Below, in pieces: positions 36,460-46,756 of a DNA stretch of 64,000 nt. The first letter of the stretch is position 1. Each line of letters starts with the position of its first letter. The position numbers and the translations under genes were made by a program. Origin of the DNA: Planctomycetota bacterium (GTDB lineage Bacteria; Planctomycetota; B15-G4); contig BQJR01000003.1 of the NCBI GenBank assembly GCA_021604805.1, positions 558,001-622,000 of the forward strand, read 5' to 3'. Below the pieces are notes generated by a model that was not told the DNA's origin, did not search any database, and worked only from the letters and a program-made list of their open reading frames with translations.

Positions 36460-39400
36460 GCGCGTCGCCCGAGAGTCGAACCGACACCGCTGCGTCCAGC
36501 GTCCCCACTACGGAGCCTGCCGAGAGCAAGCCGCCCCGCCGCCGCCGCCGCTGGCTCCTGATCGTGATTCTCGTGGCGGTGCTGTTGCGCATCACGCTCA
36601 GTTTGGCGCTGCCCAGCGTGTTGCAGAGCGTGGCCGAGTCGCAGGGTTTCAACGCTGACTTCGAGGGCTTGGACCTCACGCTCTTCGGCGCGGACATCGA
36701 GCTGCGTCATCTCGAACTCACGCCGGTCGACGGCAGCGAAGCGTGGCTGCACGCGGAGTACCTGCGCATCGACCTCTCGATGCTCGCGCTGTTCAGTGGC
36801 GACGTGCTCGTGCGCCGCGTGGAGCTCGACGGCCTCGACATCGACCTCGAGCGCGACGCCGACACGGTGCGTCCGCGCGGCGCCGGCCGCGGCAAGGTCG
36901 CCGCGCAAGACAACCAGTCCGCGAGCGACGACAACAGCAACGAGACCGTGTCCGAGGACCCGAGCGACGCCCCCGGCGAGCCGCCCTCGCTCGCGCTGCC
37001 CGTGCGCCTCGACGCCCTGCGCCTGCAGCACGTGCGCGTGCACGTGCACGACGTCCGCACCGCCGAGACGCGCAGCCACGAGCTCGAACTCAACCTGCGT
37101 GTCTCGGACCTCAACGCCGCCAACCGCATCACACGACTCTCGGTGAACGTGACGTCGCCGGCGCTGCTCGACACCCTGTTGATCGAAGGCAGCGCGTCCT
37201 TCGCCGAGGAGCGCATCGACGCCGAGATCCACACCGAGCTGCGCGGCCTGCGCCTGCGCCCTTGGCAATCGGAGCTGGCCGCAGCGGGGCTCGAGCTCGC
37301 CACCCCGGCCGACGGGCTCTCGATGGCGCTCGACCTCGCCTTCGGCGCGCGCGTGGAAGGCGAGGCCGTGGCCTACAGCGCGCAGCTCGGCACGCTCGAG
37401 CTGCGCCACGCCAGCGCGCCGCCGATCGAACTCGAGAGCCTGAGCGTGGAGGCGCGACAGCTCCCGGAGGAAGGTCTGGTGATCGACCTCGCGCAGCTCG
37501 CCGGGCTGCGCGTCGTGCTCAACGATTCGATCCAAGGCGTGGGCATGCTCGGCATGCTGCCGGCTCCCGAGAAGCCCGAGGCGCGCCTGCCCGTCACGCC
37601 ACCCAGCGCGCCGAGCGGCGCCCCCCTGCGCGTGCAACTCAAGCGCCTGGAGATCGAAGACGTGTCGGCGCGCTACGAACGCGCGCCCGAACTCGGCGAA
37701 GCCCTCGAAGTGCACCTCGACCGTTTCTCGCTCGAAGGTCTCGACACACAGGCGCCCGACAACGCCGCCCCCGCAACGCTCGCCGCCAACCTGCGGCTTC
37801 CCGGTCTGCTCGAAGCGCTGCAGCTCGACGGCACGGTCGCCCTGCACGGCGCCCACGGCAACGCGCAACTGGCGCTCCGCTCGCCGCAGATCGACCCCGA
37901 CCGTGTGCGCACACAGCTGCTCGCCGCGGGCGCCCCGGCCGCGCTCAGCATCGACGACCTGCAGCTCGACACCGAACTCAACTGGTCGGCGCTGGGCCTC
38001 GACACGCTGCAAACCCACATGCGCCTCGGCGCGCTGCACTTCGAAGAAGGCGGCGAGGTCGTGGAACTCCCCGTGGTCTTGAGCGCCGAGCTGAGCGAGC
38101 TCCGCAGCAACGTCGAACCCACCGGCTTGCCGAGCCTGAGCGCGTTCCGAGTCGAGCTCGGCGTGCCCGGCCTCTTGCAGAGTTTGAGTGTCGACGGTGA
38201 GATCACGCCGCAAACGAACGCCGACGAACTCAGCGCGCGCATGGAGGTCAACGGGCTCGACCTGGGCGGCGCGCGGTTCGCGCTCGGCGCCGAGAGCCCA
38301 CTGCTGCTGCTCGACGACGTCAAGGCCGGGCTGCGCGCAGGCGTCACCAAGCATCACGGCAGCGCGGGCGTCACCGACGTGCTCACCGAAGGCGCGCTGC
38401 ATCTCAACAGCTTGGCGCCGCCGCGCGCGACCTTCGGGGCGTCGCTCACGAACTTCTCGTCGGCGGAGGGCGCGGACCCGGCGCGCTTCGAGTTCAAGCT
38501 CGCCGTGCCGCGCGACCTGGCCGAGCTGCAAGCCACCGGTGAGTTGGCGCTGGGTGCCGAGACCACGCGCGTGGACCTGGAGCTGGCAGCGCGCGGCTTG
38601 GCTCTGCGGGACGCCGCCATGCTCTTGCCGCCGGGCGTGGAAGCCGTGATGAACGACGGCCGCCTGAAGCTCGCGCTGCAGGCCGAGCTGGGCGCGCACC
38701 GCGACGGCGGGCAGCAGCTCGACATCGCGCTGCGTGACCTCGACTATCGCGAAGCGGGCGCCGAGCAGGCCTGGTTCGGCATCGAACGCGCGGCCGTGCG
38801 TGCCGAGCGTCTCGACAGCGCCCGCGGCGTGTTGCTCTTCGACGAGCTCGCCGTGGAGGGTGTGCGAGCCGCCGCGCGACGCGACACCGAAGGCGCCTTG
38901 ATCGCCGGGGGCTTCCGTCTCGCGCCCGTCGCCGACGCGCCTGCGACCGACGACACTCCGCTCGTCGCCGCAGCGCCCGCGCCCGTCGCCCCCACAGAGG
39001 ACCTCGAAGACAGCGACACCGGGGTCGACGAAGCGCTCGACACCGCAGCCGCCCAAGCACTCGTGGCGGCCGGCAAGACGAGCGGCGCGAGCAGCGTGCA
39101 ACGCCTGCAACTCGAACGCCTGAACGTGCAGCTCGCCGAGCTGAGTTTCGACGACGGTCAGCGCGCCCCGCTCGTGCTGCGCGACCTCACACTCCGCAAC
39201 CCCGAGCCGCTGCACTACGACGCGGAACACGGCGACACAGCCAGCGACGTCGCCCTGGAGCTGCGCGGAGAGATCGACCCGCTCGGCGTCCAGCTCTCCG
39301 TCGACGCGCTGCTGCAACCCTTCGAAGCGGAACCCCGCGCCCAGGTCGACCTGCTCGTGCACGGGATCAACGGCGAACGCCTGCAGGCCTGGGACCCGTC

Positions 39401-41225
39401 CCTCGCCCAAGACCTCGACACGAGCGAGTTGAGCAACGGCCAGCTCGCGCTGCGCGTCCAGAGCACCCTCGAGGGTTCCCGCAGCGACCCCCTCGACTTC
39501 GCCTTCCGCGAAGGACGCACGGCCGAGCTGCGCGTGGAGAACCTCAGCTGGCGTGCCGCCGACGAAGGCCCGCAACTGGCCGGCGTGCGCGAGATCCAGC
39601 TGCGCCTGCACGGCGCCGCGCCGGGCGCCACGCTGCTCCACGTCGAAGAGCTGGAAGTGCACACGCCGATGCTGCACGCCCAGCGCGACGCCGAAGGCCT
39701 GCACGTGCTCGGCTTGCTGATCCCAGCTCCGGGCGACGTCGACGCGAGCGACACGACGCTCGCCGCGTCCGAGGCGCAACCAACGGCCGCCGACACCGCG
39801 ACCGACACCGACACCGACACCGAAGCTGTCGCCGCGGACGCTGCTGCTTCCGAAACCGTCGCCGCCGAGGCCGCGGCCGCCGATCAAGCCGCCGATCAAG
39901 CCGCCGAGCCCGGCCAAACGCTGTTGATCGATTCGCTGCGCGTCTCCGGACTCGATGTGCAGTACGCCGACCTCGCGGCCGAACCGCACTTTTACCTCCC
40001 GCTCGAACAGCTCGACCTGAGCCTGCGCGACTTCGCCTTCGGCCCCGACGCCCCCGAGCGTCGCTTCCGCGCCAACATGTTCCTGGCCAGCGGTCGCGTG
40101 CCCAACCCCGATGATCCCGACGCGGCCGCGATGCTGCTCTTCGAAGACCTCGAGTTGCGCCTCGACGGACCCATGAGCGACCTGCGCGCGCGACTCAACC
40201 TCGCGGGCCTCAACCTGGGCGCCTTTGAAGGCGCGGTGTCCGACTCCGGCGTGAAGCTCGAAGGCGGTCGTCTCGACTTCGCTGCCGACGTGCGCGCGCG
40301 AGAGGGCGATGGCCTCGAAGTGTCGGCGCGCGCCGAGACGCAGCAACTCGACCTCTCCGAAGGTGCCAACGGGCCCATCGAACGCTTCCTGCGCTTGCCG
40401 GCGCCGCTCGACCCGGTGCTCTTCGCGCTGCGCGACGAGAGTGGCGCGATCACGATCCCGCTCAAGCTCGACGTGCCCCCCGACGGCCTCTCGATGAGCC
40501 GCATCGCCACGCTCTCGATCCAAACGCTCGGCGGCTTGATCACCGACGCGCTGGCCGCGGCGCCCCTGCGCGTGCTGGGCGGCGTGGGCTCGATGGTCGG
40601 CCTCGACTTCCGCAACGAACGGGCGCCCCTGCCGCCCGCCGAGCTCGAGTTCCTGCCCAGCGAGATCGCGCTCGAACCCGTGAGTCGTGCGCACGCGCGT
40701 TCGCTCATCGAGCTGCTGCGGGAGCGCCCGGAACTCACGCTGCAACTCGAGCACCGACTCGGCACGCTCGACCTGGAACGCGCGACCGAACGCCTGAAGC
40801 CGGCTGAAGACTTCGTGCGTGGAGTCGTCGCGGAGCTGCGCGTGGAGCAGGCTCGCTTGCGCGCCCAGCGTCCGCCGCTGCTGGCTGCGGCGCAGGCGGC
40901 GCTGGCTGCGGGGCCGTCGTCGACCACACGCTCGGCGCTGAAGGCCTTGTCGGAGCTGGAACTCGAACGCGGGGAACTCGAAGCGCGACTCGACATGTTG
41001 CTCGGCTTGATCGGGCGCGACCGCGTGCGCAACTTGGAACGCGACCGTCGTGCGGGCTTGCTGGTGTTGGCCGAGGAACGTCTCGCGCGGGTGCGCGCCG
41101 TGCTCGGCGAGAGCGCGCCCGACTTGCTGCATCGCGTGCGCTTGAGGCGTCCACGACGCGGCGACGACGCCGTCGACGGAGCCGGCCTCTTGCTGGTCAG
41201 CTTCCGACGACAAGTAGAACTCTGA
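36456..41225 (+). CDS. giant AsmA/DUF748-like envelope protein
   Basis: 1589 residues from the coupled ATG at 36456; the open frame reaches back to 36033 but overlaps the upstream gene. A basic cytoplasmic N terminus (KPPRRRRR) precedes one membrane segment (about 33-53). Then comes GFNADFEGLDLTLFGADIELRHLEL, the typical opening of DUF748/AsmA-superfamily proteins. The rest is a long run of repeating beta-strand modules (LRLQHVRVHVHD..., LQLDTELNWSALGL...) with Ala/Asp/Thr-rich linkers. The C-terminal PPAELEFLPSEIALEP...LIELLRERPELTLQL fits the DUF748 end. Related proteins bridge the envelope and are implicated in lipid transport; that role here is inference. Confidence 0.75.
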   Translation: MSASPESRTDTAASSVPTTEPAESKPPRRRRRWLLIVILVAVLLRITLSLALPSVLQSVAESQGFNADFEGLDLTLFGADIELRHLELTPVDGSEAWLHAEYLRIDLSMLALFSGDVLVRRVELDGLDIDLERDADTVRPRGAGRGKVAAQDNQSASDDNSNETVSEDPSDAPGEPPSLALPVRLDALRLQHVRVHVHDVRTAETRSHELELNLRVSDLNAANRITRLSVNVTSPALLDTLLIEGSASFAEERIDAEIHTELRGLRLRPWQSELAAAGLELATPADGLSMALDLAFGARVEGEAVAYSAQLGTLELRHASAPPIELESLSVEARQLPEEGLVIDLAQLAGLRVVLNDSIQGVGMLGMLPAPEKPEARLPVTPPSAPSGAPLRVQLKRLEIEDVSARYERAPELGEALEVHLDRFSLEGLDTQAPDNAAPATLAANLRLPGLLEALQLDGTVALHGAHGNAQLALRSPQIDPDRVRTQLLAAGAPAALSIDDLQLDTELNWSALGLDTLQTHMRLGALHFEEGGEVVELPVVLSAELSELRSNVEPTGLPSLSAFRVELGVPGLLQSLSVDGEITPQTNADELSARMEVNGLDLGGARFALGAESPLLLLDDVKAGLRAGVTKHHGSAGVTDVLTEGALHLNSLAPPRATFGASLTNFSSAEGADPARFEFKLAVPRDLAELQATGELALGAETTRVDLELAARGLALRDAAMLLPPGVEAVMNDGRLKLALQAELGAHRDGGQQLDIALRDLDYREAGAEQAWFGIERAAVRAERLDSARGVLLFDELAVEGVRAAARRDTEGALIAGGFRLAPVADAPATDDTPLVAAAPAPVAPTEDLEDSDTGVDEALDTAAAQALVAAGKTSGASSVQRLQLERLNVQLAELSFDDGQRAPLVLRDLTLRNPEPLHYDAEHGDTASDVALELRGEIDPLGVQLSVDALLQPFEAEPRAQVDLLVHGINGERLQAWDPSLAQDLDTSELSNGQLALRVQSTLEGSRSDPLDFAFREGRTAELRVENLSWRAADEGPQLAGVREIQLRLHGAAPGATLLHVEELEVHTPMLHAQRDAEGLHVLGLLIPAPGDVDASDTTLAASEAQPTAADTATDTDTDTEAVAADAAASETVAAEAAAADQAADQAAEPGQTLLIDSLRVSGLDVQYADLAAEPHFYLPLEQLDLSLRDFAFGPDAPERRFRANMFLASGRVPNPDDPDAAAMLLFEDLELRLDGPMSDLRARLNLAGLNLGAFEGAVSDSGVKLEGGRLDFAADVRAREGDGLEVSARAETQQLDLSEGANGPIERFLRLPAPLDPVLFALRDESGAITIPLKLDVPPDGLSMSRIATLSIQTLGGLITDALAAAPLRVLGGVGSMVGLDFRNERAPLPPAELEFLPSEIALEPVSRAHARSLIELLRERPELTLQLEHRLGTLDLERATERLKPAEDFVRGVVAELRVEQARLRAQRPPLLAAAQAALAAGPSSTTRSALKALSELELERGELEARLDMLLGLIGRDRVRNLERDRRAGLLVLAEERLARVRAVLGESAPDLLHRVRLRRPRRGDDAVDGAGLLLVSFRRQVEL

Positions 41226-41268
41226 GCGCCGGAGCGCGCGGGCAGACGACAACTCGGGAGCAGCAATC

Positions 41269-42594
41269 ATGGCGACACAAGCGCCGCCGAAGGACACGTC
41301 GAACCGTCGCGCGTTGTGGCTGAGTGTGGGCTTGGTGGTCGCGGGCTTCGCGATCACGTTCAGCTTCGTCGACCCGCCGCCGCCCACGAGCTTCAAGCTC
41401 GGCACCGGCGGCCCGGCTGGCGCGTATCACGCTTGGGGCCGAGCGCTCGCCGATGCCGTGGCGCCCGACGGTTTCGAGATCGAGCTCGTGCCCGGCGACG
41501 GTTCGCTGCAGAACCTGGAACGCCTGCGCGCCGGCGAGATCGACGTGGCCTTCGTGCAAGGCGGCACCACCGCCACCGACGACGACATGCAACTCAAGGC
41601 GCTCGGCGCCGTGGCCTTCGAGCCGCTCTGGATCCTGCAGCGTCGCGAAGACAGCGAACTCGCGCTGGCCGACCTGCGCGGCGCGCGCCTGCACGCCGGC
41701 CCCGAGGGCAGCGGCACGCGCGCGGTGTTGGTCGAGCTGCTCGAGGTCGTGGGCCTCGGCCCGGGCGACGTGCAGCTGCTCGACCTCCCGCGTCAACAAT
41801 GGGCGAGCTCCCTGCGCAGCGGTGAACTCGATGCCGCTTGCTTGGTGACGGGTCCGCGCGCGCACAGCCTGGCCGAACTGCTCGAGGAGTCGGGCACTGA
41901 CTTGTCGCTGCGCAGCTTGGGGCAAGCCGAGGCACTCTCGCGTCACTTGCCTTACCTCGCGCACCTGAGCGTGCCGGTCGGCTTGCTCGCGCCGGGTCTG
42001 CAGCGCCCGCCCACGGACATCGAAGTGGTGGCGCCGACCGCGAGCCTGGTGGCCAGACTCGACTTCCACGAGGCGCTGCCACCGCTGTTGCTGGAGCGCT
42101 GCGCCGAGATCTTCGGCGGCCCCGGGCTGCTCGCCGGGCGTGACCACTTTCCAGCGGCCGCCCCCGTGGACCTCCCGCTGGGCGACACGGCCGCGCACCA
42201 TCTGAAACACGGCCCGAGCTTCTTGCACCGCGTGCTGCCCTTCCGCGTGGCGTCCACCTTGCAACGCTTGCTGATCTTGCTGCTGCCGCTGCTCACCTTG
42301 TTGATCCCGATCGTGAAACTCGCACCGCCGCTGCTGCGCTGGCGGCATCGCAGCCGGATCTATCGCTGGTACGCCGACCTGCGGCGCCTCGAAGGTGAAG
42401 CGCGCGGCGCCCAGTCGCCCGCAGCCTTGGACGCGGTGGCCGTGGAGCTCGAGCAGATCGACGAAGAGATCTCGCAGGTAGCGGTGCCGCTCAGCTACCA
42501 CGAGGAGCTCTACAACCTGCGTCTGCACCTGGGTGTGGTGCAGCGTGATCTCGACGACGCGCGTGCGCGCGATGAGCAACGCGAGAAGAGCTGA
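41269..42594 (+). CDS. membrane-anchored TAXI-family solute-binding protein
   Basis: 441 residues. An N-terminal membrane anchor (about 15-33) is followed by the TAXI-type substrate-binding fold: FKLGTGGPAGAYHAWGRALAD, VPGDGSLQNLERLRAGEIDVAFVQ, GSGTRAVLVELLEVVGL. A second hydrophobic segment (about 331-353) is followed by a helical cytoplasmic tail with EQIDEEISQVAVPLSYHEELYNLRLHL. The family is normally the binding subunit of TRAP transporters, but no TRAP membrane gene is in the window. The two-anchor form may be a sensor or a partner of the upstream envelope proteins. It lies 43 nt after the AsmA-like gene. Confidence 0.75.
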   Translation: MATQAPPKDTSNRRALWLSVGLVVAGFAITFSFVDPPPPTSFKLGTGGPAGAYHAWGRALADAVAPDGFEIELVPGDGSLQNLERLRAGEIDVAFVQGGTTATDDDMQLKALGAVAFEPLWILQRREDSELALADLRGARLHAGPEGSGTRAVLVELLEVVGLGPGDVQLLDLPRQQWASSLRSGELDAACLVTGPRAHSLAELLEESGTDLSLRSLGQAEALSRHLPYLAHLSVPVGLLAPGLQRPPTDIEVVAPTASLVARLDFHEALPPLLLERCAEIFGGPGLLAGRDHFPAAAPVDLPLGDTAAHHLKHGPSFLHRVLPFRVASTLQRLLILLLPLLTLLIPIVKLAPPLLRWRHRSRIYRWYADLRRLEGEARGAQSPAALDAVAVELEQIDEEISQVAVPLSYHEELYNLRLHLGVVQRDLDDARARDEQREKS

Positions 42595-42685
42595 GGTGCG
42601 CGGGCGCCCTGCGTGGGTGCCCTCGCCCATGGACATCGGCGAGGCCAACGGCGAGGCTCAGCAGGTCCGTCGTGGGAGACCGTTG

Positions 42686-43945
42686 ATGACCGTTCGTTGC
42701 GATCGCGCGCTGTGGGTGGCGCTTGTGTGGGGCGCCTTCTGCGCGAACCTGTCTGCGCAAGACGGCCCGCCGGTGAACGGCGCCGAGCTCTTCGCCACGC
42801 ACTGCGCGCGCTGTCACGGCCTCACCGGCGACGGCAACGGCCCCGAGAACGTGAACCTCGATCGCCCGGCGCGCTCCTTCGCCGCGGGCGGCTTCTCCTT
42901 CGGCGACACGCACGAGGCGATCCGTCGCACGCTCGAGATGGGCATCCCCGGGTCGCCCATGCCGGCCTTCGGCGAGACACTCACACTGGCCGAACGCAAC
43001 GCGCTCGCCGAGCACGTGCGCACCTTGATCCCAGAACGTCGCCGGGTGAGCAGCGACGAAACCGAGCTCGTGGTCGGCTCGCTCGGCGTCATGGCGCGCG
43101 GTCATCTCGCGCCCTTGAGCGACGGCGCGCGCGCCCACTCGCGCGGGCTCGTGATCGGCACGCCGCACGGCTTGTCCTTCGTGCTCCGCGCCGACGACCT
43201 GCGCTTACTCGGCGTCACCCAAGGTCGCTTCGTGCGCCGCACGGATTGGACCGGCCGCGGCGGCACACCGCTGGAGCTGCTCGGACACACACTCTGGCTC
43301 GACGAGGGCGGCGATCCTGCGACACGTTGGTTCGTGCGCACCGACAGTGGCGAAGCCCCGCTGCGCGTGCAGCTGCAGAGCACCGAGTTGCGCGCGGGCG
43401 GCGCCCTGCTCGGTGCGCGTCTGCTCGACAACGAAGGTCGCGAGCACGGCACGCTGCAGCTCGACCTCGGCCAGCTGCGCGATCCCTTCACCTTCGGGTT
43501 CCGACAGAGCTGGACCGTGCGCTCAGTCCCCGGGAGCGAACTGGTGCTCGAGTGGCGCGCGCCCCGAGGGAGTCGCGGCACGAGCTTCCAAGCGCGCACG
43601 GCGGGCGTGAGCGCTGGACCCTGTCACGGCCCCGAACTGTTGTTCGCCGCACGACCGACGCAACTCGCAGACCGAGGAACGATGCAGGCCTGGCGCTGGA
43701 CGCCGTCGGCACATGGGCAACTCGACAGCACGCGCGAGAGCGAGGGCCTGCTGCGCTTCCACTTCGGGGTTCCACCGCGCGAACCGACCTGCGCCCCCGT
43801 CGGTGCGCAGACACTCCACGAAGAAGTGGGGCTCCTGGGCAAGCTCGTCCCCGTCGACGAAGAGTCCTTCATGCGTTACCTGCATGACCCCGGTTGGGGC
43901 TCGCCAGCTGCGCCCGTGAAGCCTGCCACGGAGGGCGCGCGATGA
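42686..43945 (+). CDS. secreted c-type cytochrome
   Basis: 419 residues from ATG 42686, which has GGGAG 7 nt upstream and starts a signal peptide (about 1-25, ending LSAQD). Residues 30-105 are a mono-heme cytochrome c domain: CARCH (40-44), and MPAF near 94 as the likely Met ligand. The remaining 300 residues are a beta-rich domain I do not recognise. The stop overlaps the next start as ATGA, so this cytochrome is probably the electron acceptor for, or partner of, the following beta-propeller protein. Confidence 0.85.
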   Translation: MTVRCDRALWVALVWGAFCANLSAQDGPPVNGAELFATHCARCHGLTGDGNGPENVNLDRPARSFAAGGFSFGDTHEAIRRTLEMGIPGSPMPAFGETLTLAERNALAEHVRTLIPERRRVSSDETELVVGSLGVMARGHLAPLSDGARAHSRGLVIGTPHGLSFVLRADDLRLLGVTQGRFVRRTDWTGRGGTPLELLGHTLWLDEGGDPATRWFVRTDSGEAPLRVQLQSTELRAGGALLGARLLDNEGREHGTLQLDLGQLRDPFTFGFRQSWTVRSVPGSELVLEWRAPRGSRGTSFQARTAGVSAGPCHGPELLFAARPTQLADRGTMQAWRWTPSAHGQLDSTRESEGLLRFHFGVPPREPTCAPVGAQTLHEEVGLLGKLVPVDEESFMRYLHDPGWGSPAAPVKPATEGAR

Positions 43946-46644
43946 TCCGCACCGCACTCGCAACGCTCGCGCTGCTCAGCGCCTCGCTCAGCGCACAAGA
44001 CGCGAACCACGGCGAACGCGTGGCCGGGGCCGCCACAGGGGAAGCGGCAGCACACGACAGCGCGGCCCCCGACCCGCTCGCCGACGAAGCGCACTACTAC
44101 AGCGTGGAACACTACACGCCGCCCGAAGGCGCGGTGCTCGAAGTCGGCGGCATGGATTGGTTCGCCGACGGACGCCTCGCGCTCAGCACGCGGCGCGGGC
44201 AGGTCTGGATCGTGGAGAACGCGCTGGCCGACGACATCGCCGACGCGCGCTTCACGCTCTTCGCCGAAGGCTTGCACGAAGGTCTCGGCCTGCGCGTGCT
44301 CCCCACCGACGACGGCGGCGAACGCCTGCTCGTTCTGCAACGCGGCGAGCTCACCGAGCTGCAAGACCGCGACGGCGACGGCCGTGCCGACACCTTCCTC
44401 ACCCTGTCCAGCGACTGGGGCACGTCGGGCAACTACCACGAGTTCGCGTTCGGGTTGCCGAGCTTGCCCGACGGGCGACTCGCGATGTCGCTCAATGTCT
44501 CGTTCTTCTCACCCAAGTGGTGGCTCGGACAGTCGCCTGTGAAGTGGCGCGGCTGGGCCCTGGCGGTCGACATCGACACCGGCGAGGTCGAACCGATCGC
44601 GTCGGGCTTCCGCAGCCCATGCGGCGTGACGACCTTGCGCGACGGTCGCTTGCTGATCACCGACAACCAAGGCGACTGGATGCCGGCCTGCGCGGTCTTC
44701 TCCGTGAAGCCCGGCGCGTTTCACAGTCATCCCGGCTCGCTCAACTGGACCGACGAGTACCAGCGCAACCGCGTGCGCGTGTCGGACACGATCCCGCCCG
44801 ACATCGAGCGCGCCGAACCCGCGCTGTGGCTGCCCTACGGCTGGTCGCGCTCCACCGGCAACCTGGTCGAAGACACGAGCGACGGCGCCTTCGGTCCCTT
44901 CGCGGATCAACTCGTCATCGCGGAACTCACGAACGGCTTGTTGCTGCGCGGCCAACTCGAAACCATCGAGGGCGTGGAGCAAGGCGCGGTGTTCATGCTG
45001 CGTCAGAGCGTGGGGTCGAGCGCGCGCGTGTTGCAGGCGAGCGACGGCACGCTGCTCACCGGCTTCACGAACCGCGGCTGGGGCGGGCTCGCTCCCGACG
45101 ACGGCCTCGCGCGCGTGCGCTGGACCGGCGTGACCCCGCTCGAGATCGCGAACATGCACGCGATCGAAGACGGCTTCCTGCTGCGCTTCACCGACGCCGT
45201 CTCCCAAGCCAGCGCCGACGCGCTCACCAACGACGCGCTCGCGCTCACCCAGTTCGACTACGACTGGTGGTGGGAGTACGGCTCGCCCGAACGGCACACG
45301 ACCGCCGTTCCCGTGGAGTCGCTCGCGTGGAACGCTGCACGCACGGAGCTGCGTCTGCACGCGCCCGCGCTGCAACCCGGCTTCATGGCGCGCGTGATCT
45401 TGCCCGAGCTGCGCACCGACGACGGCCGCCCGCTGCTGCACGACGAAGCGGCCTACACGCTCAACCGCATGCCCGGCCGGCCAGCGCCCGAGTTCCCGAT
45501 CGCCAAGGAAGTCGAGCCGCCACCTCCGAAGACCAGCGCCGACGAAGGCTGGTTGCGTCTCACTTACGGCGACGCACTCAACGCCTGGGAACAAAGCGGC
45601 TGGGAACTCGTGGACGCGAACTGGGACGTGCGCACGCCGCGCACGCTGCAGATCTCACCCGGCGTGAACGCGCTCGTGAACACCGCGCGCGACGCCAGCG
45701 ACTACCGCGCGCGTTGGGACTTCGGTGAAGGCTCCTACCACGTGGAGTTCCTGCTCACCGAAGGCAGCGCGCTCAGCGCGCAGTTCGGCGACGAGTTGCG
45801 CGTGGAACTCACCGACGGCGAACGCGGCAACAACGCACACTTCGGCCGCGTGCACACGAACGCGATGACGCACGCCCCCACCATCGCGACCTACCAAGGT
45901 CCCGGGCGATGGCACACGCTCGACGTGCACCTGCGCGCGGATCGCATCGAGCGTGTGCTGATCAACGACGTGGAGATCCACCAAGGCATCGCCTTGCCCG
46001 AAGGCGCCGACCCGCTCGCGGGCTTCACGCTCGCGCCCGCCCACGGCATGGTCGCGTTGCGCACGCTGCGCTACCGCGGCCTCGACACCAAGCCCGCTGG
46101 CGACGACTGGCTCCCGCTCTTCAACGGCGAAGACCTCGGCGAGTGGCGCATCGCGCCCGTCCCGACCGATGCCGAAGAACCCGGCTGGGAGATCGAAGAC
46201 GGCGAGCTGCTCTCCTACGGCCCGTCGAGCCTGCTGCTGTCTTCGCGCGACGACTACACGAACTTCGAACTCAGCGCCCAGGTGCGCGTGAACGATCAGG
46301 GCGATGGCGGCCTGATCCTGCGCGCGAACGAGCACGGCGAGGGCTACGAAGTGCAGATCAACGCGAGCCTGCCCACGCCGAACAAGACCGGCAGCTTGCT
46401 CGGCGCGCTCACGCAGTCGGTGAGCGTGGAGCTCGTGCCGCCCGGAACCTGGTGCTGGTTGCGCGCGCGCGTCGAAGACCTCGACAACGGCACGCGCGTG
46501 CGGATCTGGGTCAACGAAGTGCTGGTCGTCGACGCGCTCGACGAGCAGCGCACGCACGCCGTGGGTCGCATCGCGCTGCAGCAACATCACGACGGCGGAC
46601 TGGTTCGCGTGCGCGAGCTGCGCGTGCGCGAACTCGACGACTGA
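43942..46644 (+). CDS. secreted beta-propeller protein with two DUF1080-like domains
   Basis: 900 residues with a signal peptide (about 1-18, SLSAQ). Residues 40-540 resemble the glucose/sorbosone dehydrogenase-like propeller of planctomycete secreted proteins: VGGMDWFADGRLALSTRRGQVW, DRDGDGRADTF, FRSPCGVTTLRDGRLLITDNQGDW. Residues 545-720 and 725-900 each look like a DUF1080 (3-keto-disaccharide hydrolase-like, LamG-type) domain; the second begins DDWLPLFNGEDLGEWRI and contains FELSAQVRVNDQGDGGLILRA. It probably acts on sugars or polysaccharides outside the cytoplasm with the coupled cytochrome. The reaction is not known. Confidence 0.75.
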   Translation: MIRTALATLALLSASLSAQDANHGERVAGAATGEAAAHDSAAPDPLADEAHYYSVEHYTPPEGAVLEVGGMDWFADGRLALSTRRGQVWIVENALADDIADARFTLFAEGLHEGLGLRVLPTDDGGERLLVLQRGELTELQDRDGDGRADTFLTLSSDWGTSGNYHEFAFGLPSLPDGRLAMSLNVSFFSPKWWLGQSPVKWRGWALAVDIDTGEVEPIASGFRSPCGVTTLRDGRLLITDNQGDWMPACAVFSVKPGAFHSHPGSLNWTDEYQRNRVRVSDTIPPDIERAEPALWLPYGWSRSTGNLVEDTSDGAFGPFADQLVIAELTNGLLLRGQLETIEGVEQGAVFMLRQSVGSSARVLQASDGTLLTGFTNRGWGGLAPDDGLARVRWTGVTPLEIANMHAIEDGFLLRFTDAVSQASADALTNDALALTQFDYDWWWEYGSPERHTTAVPVESLAWNAARTELRLHAPALQPGFMARVILPELRTDDGRPLLHDEAAYTLNRMPGRPAPEFPIAKEVEPPPPKTSADEGWLRLTYGDALNAWEQSGWELVDANWDVRTPRTLQISPGVNALVNTARDASDYRARWDFGEGSYHVEFLLTEGSALSAQFGDELRVELTDGERGNNAHFGRVHTNAMTHAPTIATYQGPGRWHTLDVHLRADRIERVLINDVEIHQGIALPEGADPLAGFTLAPAHGMVALRTLRYRGLDTKPAGDDWLPLFNGEDLGEWRIAPVPTDAEEPGWEIEDGELLSYGPSSLLLSSRDDYTNFELSAQVRVNDQGDGGLILRANEHGEGYEVQINASLPTPNKTGSLLGALTQSVSVELVPPGTWCWLRARVEDLDNGTRVRIWVNEVLVVDALDEQRTHAVGRIALQQHHDGGLVRVRELRVRELDD

Positions 46645-46756
46645 GCGAATCGCGCGTCGCAGAAGCGGGTCGGCCGACCTGCGCTGCGAGCGCTCACGCG
46701 GCCCGCGTCGAGCCCAGGCCTTTACTCGCGCCGCGATCCCGGCGATCCTCGCGCGC

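Noticed and set aside
36390..41405. 1671-codon open frame opposite the AsmA/DUF748-like gene
   Set aside because: Antisense shadow. The plus-strand frame has a membrane anchor, a coupled start and family-typical segments; the minus frame has none.
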